Source: Frateuria aurantia DSM 6220 (GTDB lineage Bacteria > Pseudomonadota > Gammaproteobacteria > Xanthomonadales > Rhodanobacteraceae). Taken from it: 64,000 bases of DNA. The position numbers and the translations under genes are program-made. The notes beneath the pieces are model-generated. The model made no database searches, was not told where the DNA came from, and saw nothing but the letters and a program-made list of their open reading frames with translations. Shown piece after piece: positions 26,856-34,774 of this stretch. Numbering within the stretch: the first letter of the stretch is position 1; each line of letters opens with the position of its first letter. Location of the stretch: assembly GCF_000242255.2 (NCBI RefSeq), contig NC_017033.1, positions 3,111,110-3,175,109 on the forward strand, written 5' to 3'.

Positions 26856-27722
26856 ATGAAGACAACCGATGCTAGCACGCAGAACCCGGCCTTGGCTGGT
26901 CATCTGCTCGATCATTACGCGGGCCGGATCGCGCGCTCGCGGCGCCCCTACATCCTGGGCCTTTCAGGCCTGCAAGGCAGCGGCAAGAGCACCCTGGCCC
27001 GCGACATGCAAAAGCAGGCCGAAGCCCGCGGCCTGGCGACGGAAGTGCTGTCACTGGATGACTTCTACTACGCCCGCAGTGAACGTGATGCGCTGGCCAG
27101 GGATGTGCACCCCCTGCTGAAGACCCGTGGCGTGCCCGGCACCCATGAAATCGAGCTGATGCTGTCGGTGCTGGCCGCCTTGCCGGGAGCTTCCGAAAAA
27201 CTGCCGGTCATGGTGCCGCGCTATGACAAGACCCGTGATACCCGAATGCCGCCCTCTCGCTGGCGCAGGATCACCCGTGCGCCGCGGCTGATCATTGTCG
27301 AAGGCTGGGCCCTTGGCCTGCGCCCCGAGAAGATCGCCGCGCTGGAACCCGGCATCAACAACCTGGAGCGCGACGAGGACCCTGACGGCAGCTGGCGGCA
27401 TTGGGTCAACAAGCAACTGCGCGGCTATCAGCCGCTGTGGCGCCAGTTCGATGCCCTGGTGGTACTGCAGGCACCGGACTGGGAGACGGTGCGTGACTGG
27501 CGAGCCCAGCAGGAAGCCCATCTGCGTGAACAGCGCCTGCCTTTGGCCATGGATGAAGCCGCGCTGTACCGTTTCGTCGCCCATACCGAACGACTCAGCC
27601 GGCATGCCTTGCGCACCCTGCCCGAACAGGCCGACAGCGTGGTCGAGTTCAACCCTGAACGACGAGTGGTCGCCCTGCATCACTGGCAGCCCCCTGCCCG
27701 CAAGGCCCCGGCCAGCGTCTGA
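26856..27722 (+). CDS. P-loop kinase of the D-glycerate 3-kinase/uridine-kinase group
   Basis: 288 residues. It has a Walker A at LGLSGLQGSGKSTLARDMQK (about 34-53), a base-binding segment (VLSLDDFYYARSERDALARD, about 65-84), HPLLKTRGVPGTHEIELM, VPRYDKTRDTRMPP, and a Walker-B-like LIIVEGWALGLRP. These match the plant-type D-glycerate 3-kinase (GLYK) family, which is related to uridine and pantothenate kinases. Glycerate phosphorylation is therefore the best guess, but no photorespiratory or glycerate genes are nearby. It is divergent from pdxH and convergent with the next epimerase gene. Confidence 0.75.
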   Translation: MKTTDASTQNPALAGHLLDHYAGRIARSRRPYILGLSGLQGSGKSTLARDMQKQAEARGLATEVLSLDDFYYARSERDALARDVHPLLKTRGVPGTHEIELMLSVLAALPGASEKLPVMVPRYDKTRDTRMPPSRWRRITRAPRLIIVEGWALGLRPEKIAALEPGINNLERDEDPDGSWRHWVNKQLRGYQPLWRQFDALVVLQAPDWETVRDWRAQQEAHLREQRLPLAMDEAALYRFVAHTERLSRHALRTLPEQADSVVEFNPERRVVALHHWQPPARKAPASV

Positions 27723-27741
27723 GACAACCGGAGCCGCGCCT

Positions 27742-28614
27742 TCAGTCGATGTTCGCCAGCAAGGCTCGGCACCCATGGATCGCATCCGGCCAGCGCGGGC
27801 GAAAACCCAGCGCGGCCAGTCGCGCACTGGCCAGCCGTTTGTTGCCGATCCCTGTCGGTGCTGGCCCTTCGGCGGGAGGGGGCAGGCCCAGCTCGACGGC
27901 CATCGCATCATAAAAATGGTCCAGCCGCAGCGGCTGGCCATCCACGCCCAGATACAAGGGTGCCGGCTCGGCGACCTGCAGCAGCTGCAGCAACAGCGCC
28001 GCAGCATCATCGGCATGAATCCGGTTGGACCAGTGCGGCCTTTGCCGCGGCACGCGCACATGACCCTGCTGCAGGCGGCGCAGCCACTGCAACCGCCCGG
28101 GTCCGTAGATGCCCCCCAGCCGCACCACCACCCCGGCCTGCGGACAACGCCGCTGCAACAGCTGCTCGGCTTCCAGCAACACCCGGCCATTGAAGCCCAG
28201 AGGCTCGGTCACGGTGCTCTCATCGCCCCACTCGCCATCCAGATCACCATAGACGGCGGTGGAAGACACCAGCACCACCCGCCTCAGATCGTGACCTTGC
28301 AGCCGGTCCAGCAGATGGCCGAGGCCCTCCACGAAAACGGCATGGTAACGGGCAGGATCCCGCGCCCCTGGCGTGGGCGAGTACATCACGGTGTCAATGC
28401 TGCGCGGCAAGGCGGTCAAGGTTTCGGGGCGGCACAGATCGGCCTGGATCCAGGCCGGCGAGGAGGGCCCGGCGGGCGGCGAGCGGCGCAGGCCCAGTGC
28501 AGGCTGCTGCCGGGCCTGCAGACTGGCCGCGACACGCAGGCCCAAATCACCGCAGCCAGCCAGAAGCACGGGCCGGGCCGGGTCAAGACTGCTAGCATGG
28601 CGGTATGAATCCAT
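27742..28614 (-). CDS. NAD(P)-dependent epimerase/dehydratase-like protein (YeeZ type)
   Basis: About 290 residues of extended-SDR fold. A Rossmann motif (VLLAGCGDLGLRVAASLQAR) is followed by VVLVSSTAVYGDLDGEWGDE (catalytic Ser/Thr), VVRLGGIYGPGRL and NRIHADDAAALLLQLLQ. The usual YxxxK is not obvious, as in other YeeZ-like proteins, so activity is uncertain. I start at MDSYRHASS (28614); the open frame allows nine more residues. Either way its start overlaps the divergent aroK start by at least 10 bases. The substrate is unknown. Confidence 0.75.
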   Translation of the reverse strand: MDSYRHASSLDPARPVLLAGCGDLGLRVAASLQARQQPALGLRRSPPAGPSSPAWIQADLCRPETLTALPRSIDTVMYSPTPGARDPARYHAVFVEGLGHLLDRLQGHDLRRVVLVSSTAVYGDLDGEWGDESTVTEPLGFNGRVLLEAEQLLQRRCPQAGVVVRLGGIYGPGRLQWLRRLQQGHVRVPRQRPHWSNRIHADDAAALLLQLLQVAEPAPLYLGVDGQPLRLDHFYDAMAVELGLPPPAEGPAPTGIGNKRLASARLAALGFRPRWPDAIHGCRALLANID

Positions 28615-29153
28615 CGTCAAATCTTTTCCTGGTTGGTCCATCCGGCGCGGGCAAGACGTCCATCGGTCGCTTGCTGGCCGCCCATTATCGGCTGGAATTC
28701 ATCGATCTCGACATCGAGATCGAGAAACACACCGGTGCCCCGGTGGCCGCCGTGTTCGAACTGGAAGGTGAATCCGGCTTTCGCAGCCGCGAATCGGATC
28801 TGCTCGACCAGTTCAGTCAGCGCCAGGGCATCCTGCTCAGTACCGGCGCGGGTGCGGTGCTGGATCCGCGCAATGGTCAGCGTCTGCGCGAGCGTGGCCT
28901 GGTGATCTGGCTGCAAAGCAGCGTGGAACAGCAGCTCCACCGACTGCAGCATGACCGGCACCGCCCGCTGCTGGCCGGCGAGGACCGCGAACAGCGGCTG
29001 CAGGCCATGGCCAGGATCCGCACCCCCTTGTATGCCGAACTCGCCGAGCTGAGCATTCCCGGCGAATACGAGTCGGTGACCGCCGCCACCGCCCGCAGCA
29101 TTCCACTGATTGACCGCCACTGGCAGCGTCAGACCAACGCCATCACTTCATGA
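28605..29153 (+). CDS. aroK: Shikimate kinase
   Basis: 182 residues. Walker A NLFLVGPSGAGKTSIGRLLA (about 6-25), the shikimate-binding LEFIDLDIEIEKHTGAPVAA, the Arg in SGFRSRESDLL, and the lid RHRPLLAGEDREQRLQAM are all present. The glycine triplet that normally reads GGG in this family is GAG here (LSTGAGAVLDP). It phosphorylates shikimate at the 3-OH in the chorismate pathway. The stop overlaps the aroB start (ATGA), so aroK and aroB are translationally coupled, as in most gammaproteobacteria. Its 5' end overlaps the divergent epimerase. Confidence 0.92.
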   Translation: MNPSSNLFLVGPSGAGKTSIGRLLAAHYRLEFIDLDIEIEKHTGAPVAAVFELEGESGFRSRESDLLDQFSQRQGILLSTGAGAVLDPRNGQRLRERGLVIWLQSSVEQQLHRLQHDRHRPLLAGEDREQRLQAMARIRTPLYAELAELSIPGEYESVTAATARSIPLIDRHWQRQTNAITS

Positions 29154-30283
29154 GTCACGAGAACCCCATGTCCCAGATCACGCCCGCCTCCACTTCCCGC
29201 CGCATCGACGTCGAGCTGGGCTCCAGGCGTTATCCGGTGTGGATCGGACCGGGCCTGATGAGCGACACGGCCACGTGGCGCGAGACCATCCGCGGCCGGC
29301 ATGTACTGGTCTTCAGCAACCGCACCATCGCTCCGCTGTATCTGCCGAAGATCGAGGCCGGCCTGAGCGGCCTGAGCTGGGACAGCTACGTGATGGATGA
29401 TGGCGAGGCCTACAAGACCTTCGCCAATATCGAACAGGCGCTCGGCGCGCTGGCCCGCATGGGCGCGACACGGGATGCCTGCGTGATCGCCCTCGGCGGT
29501 GGCGTGGTCGGCGACATGGCGGGATTCACCGCCGCCTGCTGGATGCGCGGCATCGATTTCATCCAGATGCCGACCACCTTGCTGGCCATGGTCGACTCCT
29601 CGGTCGGCGGCAAGACCGGCGTCAATCTGCCGGCCGGCAAGAATCTGGTCGGTGCCTTTCATCAGCCCCGCGCGGTCTTCGCCGACACCGACAGTCTGGC
29701 TACCCTGCCCGCGCGCGAATACCGCGCCGGCCTCGCCGAGGTGGTCAAGGGGGCGGCCATCGGTGATCCTGTTTTTTTCAGCTGGCTGGAAGATCACGCC
29801 GAGGCCCTGGCCGCTCGCGACCCGGCGCCGCTGATCGAGGCGATCGCCCGCAAGGTAGCCTACAAGGCCGGCGTCGTGGCCCGAGATGAAACCGAGCAAG
29901 GTGAGCGCGCCCTGCTGAATCTGGGGCACAGCTTCGGCCATGCCCTGGAAACCGCCGGACACTACCAGACCTGGCTGCATGGCGAGGCCGTGGCGATCGG
30001 GATGGTGCTGGCCGCCCAGCTGTCCGAGCAGCTGGGCATGGCTGATGCCGCCGATACCGGACGACTGCGCCGGCTCTTGCTGCAACTGGGACTGCCGGTG
30101 GCCCCGGGCGCGCTGGCCCCGGCCGAAACGCTGCTGCAACTGATGCGACTGGACAAGAAAAACCTGGCCGGCAAGTTGCGCCTGATCTTGTGGGACGGCA
30201 TCGGCCGGGCCCGACTGGTGCCGGGCGTGGACGAGGCGGCCGTACTGGGCGTGCTGCAGGCCGCGATCAACGCGCCGGTCTGA
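29150..30283 (+). CDS. aroB: 3-dehydroquinate synthase
   Basis: 377 residues from ATG 29150 (a second ATG at 29168 is also plausible). NAD-binding and active-site parts are visible: YVMDDGEAYKTFANIEQALG, ACVIALGGGVVGDMAGFTAA, MPTTLLAMVDSSVGGKTGVN, GLAEVVKGAAIGDPVFF, and the metal His residues in LLNLGHSFGHALETAGH and WLHGEAVAIGMVLAAQ. It makes 3-dehydroquinate from DAHP in the shikimate pathway, and the aroQ in this window supplies the following step. It is coupled to aroK by a four-base overlap. Confidence 0.95.
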   Translation: MSHENPMSQITPASTSRRIDVELGSRRYPVWIGPGLMSDTATWRETIRGRHVLVFSNRTIAPLYLPKIEAGLSGLSWDSYVMDDGEAYKTFANIEQALGALARMGATRDACVIALGGGVVGDMAGFTAACWMRGIDFIQMPTTLLAMVDSSVGGKTGVNLPAGKNLVGAFHQPRAVFADTDSLATLPAREYRAGLAEVVKGAAIGDPVFFSWLEDHAEALAARDPAPLIEAIARKVAYKAGVVARDETEQGERALLNLGHSFGHALETAGHYQTWLHGEAVAIGMVLAAQLSEQLGMADAADTGRLRRLLLQLGLPVAPGALAPAETLLQLMRLDKKNLAGKLRLILWDGIGRARLVPGVDEAAVLGVLQAAINAPV

Positions 30284-30352
30284 AGCCGGACAGGGCGCGG
30301 GGCAGCGACAAAGCCGGCTACAATAGGCCCATCCTCCTGCCCCTGAGCCTCC

Positions 30353-30610
30353 ATGCGCCTCTATCTGCAGATCCAGCCCGAATCCTCCGAACCGGTCCGC
30401 TTCTACCAGCTCAGTCTGGAACAGGATCTGCTCGGTGGCTGGAGCCTGCTGCGCGAATGGGGTATCCAGGGCGGCCGGATCAGCCTGAAACGCGAACAGT
30501 TCCTCAGCCACACCGACGCCCTGGTGGCCTTTGCCAAGCATCGTGATGCCCAGTTGAAGCGCGGCTTCCTGGTGATGTTCAGCCAGGGGGCCGATGCCCC
30601 CGGCCGCTGA
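30353..30610 (+). CDS. Small WGR-domain protein
   Basis: 85 residues made almost entirely of one WGR domain: LYLQIQPESSEPVRFYQLSL, LLGGWSLLREWGIQGGRISL (the W-G-x-G core), and VAFAKHRDAQLKRGF. WGR domains bind nucleic acid or protein in PARPs and in bacterial regulators, but stand-alone versions have no assigned role. It lies between aroB and hemE in the same direction with gaps of 69 and 39 bases, so it is probably part of that transcript. Acidic and basic residues alternate and there is no signal peptide. Confidence 0.75.
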   Translation: MRLYLQIQPESSEPVRFYQLSLEQDLLGGWSLLREWGIQGGRISLKREQFLSHTDALVAFAKHRDAQLKRGFLVMFSQGADAPGR

Positions 30611-30649
30611 GGCGTGCCACCGTAATCTTTGGAAAGTCACTGGATTGCC

Positions 30650-31717
30650 ATGTCTGAAGCCTTGAAAAACGACCGTTTCCTGCGCGCCCTGCGCCGCGAG
30701 CCCACCGACACCACCCCGGTGTGGATCATGCGTCAGGCTGGTCGCTATTTGCCCGAGTACCGCGCCACCCGCGAAAAGGCGGGCAACTTCATGGCCCTGG
30801 CCCAGAATCCCGAACTGGCCTGCGAAGTCACCCTGCAGCCGCTGGATCGCTTCGAGCTGGATGCGGCCATTCTGTTCTCCGACATTCTGACCATTCCCGA
30901 CGCGATGGGCCTGGGCCTGAGCTTCGCCGCCGGGGAAGGTCCGCGCTTCGCCCATCCGCTGCGCGAGCGGGCGCAGATCGAAAAGCTGGCCGTGCCTGAC
31001 ATGGATGGCGAGCTGCGCTATGTCATGGATGCGGTCAGCCTGATCCGCCGCGAACTGAAAGGCCGAGTGCCACTGATCGGTTTTTCCGGCAGCCCCTGGA
31101 CCCTGGCCTGTTACATGGTCGAAGGTCAGGGCTCGCGCGACTTCGCCCGACTGAAGGCCTTGTGCTTCAGTGATCCGGCCCTGGCCCATCAGCTGCTGGA
31201 TACCTTGTCACGGTCGGTGACCGCCTATCTGGTCGCCCAGGCCCATGCCGGTGCCCAGGCCCTGATGGTGTTCGATACCTGGGGCGGCCTGCTGGGTCCG
31301 GCGGCCTTCAGGGAATTCTCGCTGCGTCACATGCAACAGGTGGTGGCAGGGATCAAGGCCGACCCGGTGGCCCGCGAACTGCCGGTGGTGCTGTTCTCCA
31401 AGGGTGCCAACGCCCATCTGGCCGCACTGGCCGATACCGGCTGCGCCGGTCTTGGCGTGGACTGGACCATCGACCTCGCCGATGCCCGCGCCGCCGTCGC
31501 CGATCGCGTCGCGCTGCAGGGCAATCTGGACCCGGCCCTGCTGCAGGCGCCACCTGAAGTGCTGCTGCGTGAAGTACGGGCCGTGATGGACAGCTACGGC
31601 AAGGGGCCGGGCCATATCTTCAACCTGGGCCACGGTGTGACCCCGGAAGTGGATCCCGAGCAGGTCAGGCGCCTGGTCGACGAGGTTCACCGCCACGGCC
31701 GGGTGCTGCGCGCCTGA
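30650..31717 (+). CDS. hemE: Uroporphyrinogen decarboxylase
   Basis: 355 residues. It has the N-terminal signature [20 protein letters not shown] (Arg residues bind substrate carboxylates), [16 protein letters not shown] with the catalytic Asp, [20 protein letters not shown], and [20 protein letters not shown], with [17 protein letters not shown] at the end. It converts uroporphyrinogen III to coproporphyrinogen III for haem, the branch opposite to CysG's sirohaem. I start at ATG 30650 ([14 protein letters not shown]), rather than the earlier in-frame TTG at 30629. GGAAAG lies about 14 bases upstream. A hairpin follows the stop within six bases. Confidence 0.95.
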   Translation: MSEALKNDRFLRALRREPTDTTPVWIMRQAGRYLPEYRATREKAGNFMALAQNPELACEVTLQPLDRFELDAAILFSDILTIPDAMGLGLSFAAGEGPRFAHPLRERAQIEKLAVPDMDGELRYVMDAVSLIRRELKGRVPLIGFSGSPWTLACYMVEGQGSRDFARLKALCFSDPALAHQLLDTLSRSVTAYLVAQAHAGAQALMVFDTWGGLLGPAAFREFSLRHMQQVVAGIKADPVARELPVVLFSKGANAHLAALADTGCAGLGVDWTIDLADARAAVADRVALQGNLDPALLQAPPEVLLREVRAVMDSYGKGPGHIFNLGHGVTPEVDPEQVRRLVDEVHRHGRVLRA

Positions 31718-31722
31718 TGCCC

Positions 31723-31753
31723 GGCGGGCCGCGTGTCTTTTCCGCGGCCCGCC
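31723..31753 (+). terminator. Hairpin directly after hemE
   Basis: GGCGGGCCGCG (31723-31733) pairs with CGCGGCCCGCC (31743-31753) around a nine-base, T-rich loop. No T-run follows it, so it is probably a weak or Rho-assisted terminator. Confidence 0.5.
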
Positions 31754-31797
31754 CCCATCGGGTGATGAGCGGGTCGCACGATCCAGCAGCATCTTCC

Positions 31798-31824
31798 GGC
31801 AGGATGCCTGCGGAGCATCCTGCC
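31798..31824 (+). other. Second hairpin in the hemE-valS gap
   Basis: GGCAGGATGC (31798-31807) pairs perfectly with GCATCCTGCC (31815-31824) around seven bases, about 100 bases before the valS start. It could be a second terminator or a feature of the valS leader. No T-box features are seen. Confidence 0.4.
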
Positions 31825-31921
31825 GCCTGCGCTGTATTTATCCGGATGCCCCCACGTAGAATGAAGGGTTCCGTTTCAACCTACCGTGCCGGCCTCATGG
31901 CACGCTGCGAGCCGTATATCC

Positions 31922-34732
31922 ATGGACAAGAGTTTCGAGCCGAACGCGATTGAGTCGAAGTGGTACCCGCGCTGGGAAGCCAGCGGCGTATTCACTCCGA
32001 GTGGCCAGGGCAAGCCCTACTGCATTCTGCTGCCGCCGCCCAATGTCACCGGCACCTTGCACATGGGCCATGCCTTTCAGCAGACCGTGATGGACATGCT
32101 GGTCCGCTACCATCGCATGCGCGGTGACGACACCTTGTGGCAGGTCGGTACCGACCATGCCGGCATCGCCACCCAGAAGATCGTCGAGAACCAGCTGGCG
32201 CTGGAAGACAAGACCCGCCACGATCTGGGCCGCCCGGAATTTCTGAAGAAAGTGTGGCAGTGGAAGGAGCAGTCAGGCTCCACCATCACCCATCAGATGC
32301 GTCGCATCGGCGTCGCCGCCGACTGGTCGCGCGAGCGCTTCACCATGGACGAAGGCCTGTCGGCCGCCGTGCGCAAGGTGTTCGTGGAGTGGTTCCGCGC
32401 CGGCCTGATCTACCGCGGCAACCGTCTGGTCAACTGGGATCCGGCGTTGGGCACCGCGGTATCGGATCTGGAAGTGAACAATGTCGAGCGCGAAGGTTCG
32501 ATGTGGTCGATCCGCTACGCCGTGGCCGACAGCGACGAGTCCATCGTGGTCGCCACCACCCGGCCGGAAACCCTGCTGGGTGACGTGGCTGTAGCGGTGC
32601 ATCCGGAAGATACGCGCTATGCCCATCTGATCGGCCGTCAGCTGCGTCTGCCGCTGAGCGACCGGCTGATCCCGGTGATCGCCGACGACTATGTGGAGCC
32701 GGAATTCGGTACCGGCGCGGTGAAGATCACCCCGGCCCACGACTTCAATGACTATGCCATCGGCCAGCGTCATCAGCTGCCCCCGATCGAGATCTTCAAC
32801 AAGGACGCCCACGTCAACGACAACGCGCCTGAAGCCTATCGCGGCCTGGAGCGCTTCGAGGCCCGCAAGCGGGTGGTCGCTGATCTGGAGGCCGCCGGCC
32901 TGCTGGTGGAGATCAAGCCGCACAAGCTGCAGGTGCCGGTCAGCGAGCGCTCCGGCGCGGTGATCGAGCCGATGCTGACCGACCAGTGGTTCGTCGATCT
33001 GACCCGCGAAACCCTGGATGACGGTCGTCCCGGCGGTCGCAAGGCGATCACCGAACCGGCGCTGGAGGCGGTGCGCTCGGGCCAGATCAAGTTCGTGCCG
33101 GAAAACTGGAGCACGACCTATACCCAGTGGCTGGACAATATCCAGGACTGGTGCATCAGCCGCCAGCTGTGGTGGGGCCATCAGATCCCGGCCTGGTATG
33201 ACGAGGCCGGCAACTGCTTTGTCGGCGAAAACGAGGCCGATGCGCGCGCCCATGCCGGCATCGCGCCCGTCGGCGAACTGCGCCAGGACGAAGACGTGCT
33301 GGACACCTGGTTCAGTTCGGCGCTGTGGCCGTTCTCGACCCTGGGCTGGCCCGGCGACAGCACCGACCGTGCCCTGGAATGGGAGCAGTTCCAGCGTTTC
33401 CTGCCCAGTGCCACCCTGGTCACCGGTTTCGACATCATCTTCTTCTGGGTCGCCCGGATGGTGATGGCGACCAAGTATTTCACGGGTCAGGTGCCGTTCC
33501 GCGAGGTGTATATCAATGCCATCATCCGCGATGCGGAAGGGCAGAAGATGTCGAAGTCCAAGGGCAATACCCTGGATCCGCTGGACCTGATCGACGGCAT
33601 CGAGCTGGAGCCGCTGGTGGAGAAATCCACCCGCGCCCTGCTGCTGCCCCAGGTCCGCGAAAAGGTCGAAAAGCGGATCCGTAAAGACTATCCGGACGGC
33701 ATCCCGGCCATCGGCACCGATGCACTGCGCTTCACCTTTGCCGCGCTGGCCAGCTACAGCCGCACCATCAATTTCGACATCAAGCGCGCCGAGGGTTACA
33801 AGGCCTTCTGCAACAAGCTGTGGAACGCCGCCCGCTTCGTGTTGATGAACCTGCCGGAGACCCCGGTGTTCGAGGCCACCGGCCCGCTGCCGGCGACCGA
33901 GGCCGAGCGCTGGATCCTGGGACGGCTGAAACAGACCCTGGTCGAGGTCGAAGGCCATTTCACCAGCTATCGCTTCGACCTGCTGGCCCAGGCTGTCTAC
34001 GAATTCGTGTGGAACGAATACTGCGACTGGTTCCTGGAACTGGCCAAGCCGGCCCTGCAGGGCAATGACGCCATCGCGGCCGCCTCGACCCGGCACACCC
34101 TGCTGGTGGTGCTGGAAACCGCGCTGCGGATGCTGCATCCGCTGGTGCCGTTCATCACCGAGGAAATATGGCAGTCGGTGGCGCCGCGCCTGGGACTGGA
34201 GGCCACCGGCCTGCTGCAGCAAGCCTGGCCGGATGCCGGCGCTCTGCCGGAGGATGCCGCCGCCAGTGCCGATATCGAATGGTTCAAGCAGGTGCTGACC
34301 GGCATCCGCCGGATCCGCTCGGAAATGAATATCGCCCCGGGCAAGACCATTCCCTTGCTGATCGCCGGTGGCGATGCCAGCGACCAGCAGCGACTGGCCC
34401 GATTTGCCTCCCAGATCCAGGTGCTGGCCCGGGTCGAGGCCCCGCAGCCGGTACCGACGCCGGAGCCGGCCAGTGCCGCCGCCGTGGTCGGCAGCCTGCG
34501 CCTGCTGATCCCCCTCGCCGGGCTGATCGATCTGGACGCCGAGAAGACCCGGCTGCAAAAGGAGATCGGCAAGATTCGCGGCGAAATCGCCAAGTGCGAA
34601 GGCAAGCTGCGCAACGAGAAATTTGTCGCCAATGCCCCGGCCGAGGTGGTGGCTCAGGAGCGGCAGCGGATCGCCGACTGGACCGTGCAGCAGGATGGCC
34701 TGCAGCTGCAGTTGCAGCAGCTCGAAGCCTGA
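31922..34732 (+). CDS. valS: Valyl-tRNA synthetase
   Basis: 936 residues, class I synthetase. The HIGH-type motif is in [20 protein letters not shown] (about 38-57), the editing domain is present ([40 protein letters not shown]), [15 protein letters not shown] carries the KMSKS signature, and a C-terminal coiled coil ([20 protein letters not shown]) is typical of ValS. It charges tRNA-Val and deacylates Thr-tRNA-Val. I start at [20 protein letters not shown]; upstream in-frame codons are less family-like. It is convergent with glnE across about 40 bases. Confidence 0.96.
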   Translation: MDKSFEPNAIESKWYPRWEASGVFTPSGQGKPYCILLPPPNVTGTLHMGHAFQQTVMDMLVRYHRMRGDDTLWQVGTDHAGIATQKIVENQLALEDKTRHDLGRPEFLKKVWQWKEQSGSTITHQMRRIGVAADWSRERFTMDEGLSAAVRKVFVEWFRAGLIYRGNRLVNWDPALGTAVSDLEVNNVEREGSMWSIRYAVADSDESIVVATTRPETLLGDVAVAVHPEDTRYAHLIGRQLRLPLSDRLIPVIADDYVEPEFGTGAVKITPAHDFNDYAIGQRHQLPPIEIFNKDAHVNDNAPEAYRGLERFEARKRVVADLEAAGLLVEIKPHKLQVPVSERSGAVIEPMLTDQWFVDLTRETLDDGRPGGRKAITEPALEAVRSGQIKFVPENWSTTYTQWLDNIQDWCISRQLWWGHQIPAWYDEAGNCFVGENEADARAHAGIAPVGELRQDEDVLDTWFSSALWPFSTLGWPGDSTDRALEWEQFQRFLPSATLVTGFDIIFFWVARMVMATKYFTGQVPFREVYINAIIRDAEGQKMSKSKGNTLDPLDLIDGIELEPLVEKSTRALLLPQVREKVEKRIRKDYPDGIPAIGTDALRFTFAALASYSRTINFDIKRAEGYKAFCNKLWNAARFVLMNLPETPVFEATGPLPATEAERWILGRLKQTLVEVEGHFTSYRFDLLAQAVYEFVWNEYCDWFLELAKPALQGNDAIAAASTRHTLLVVLETALRMLHPLVPFITEEIWQSVAPRLGLEATGLLQQAWPDAGALPEDAAASADIEWFKQVLTGIRRIRSEMNIAPGKTIPLLIAGGDASDQQRLARFASQIQVLARVEAPQPVPTPEPASAAAVVGSLRLLIPLAGLIDLDAEKTRLQKEIGKIRGEIAKCEGKLRNEKFVANAPAEVVAQERQRIADWTVQQDGLQLQLQQLEA

Positions 34733-34774
34733 TCCCCTGCCCCGGTCAGTCCCTGCGGACGGACCGGGGCGGCT

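Noticed and set aside
31754-31921. T-box or other riboswitch leader before valS
   Set aside because: One hairpin is present but no T-box sequence or specifier loop could be recognised.
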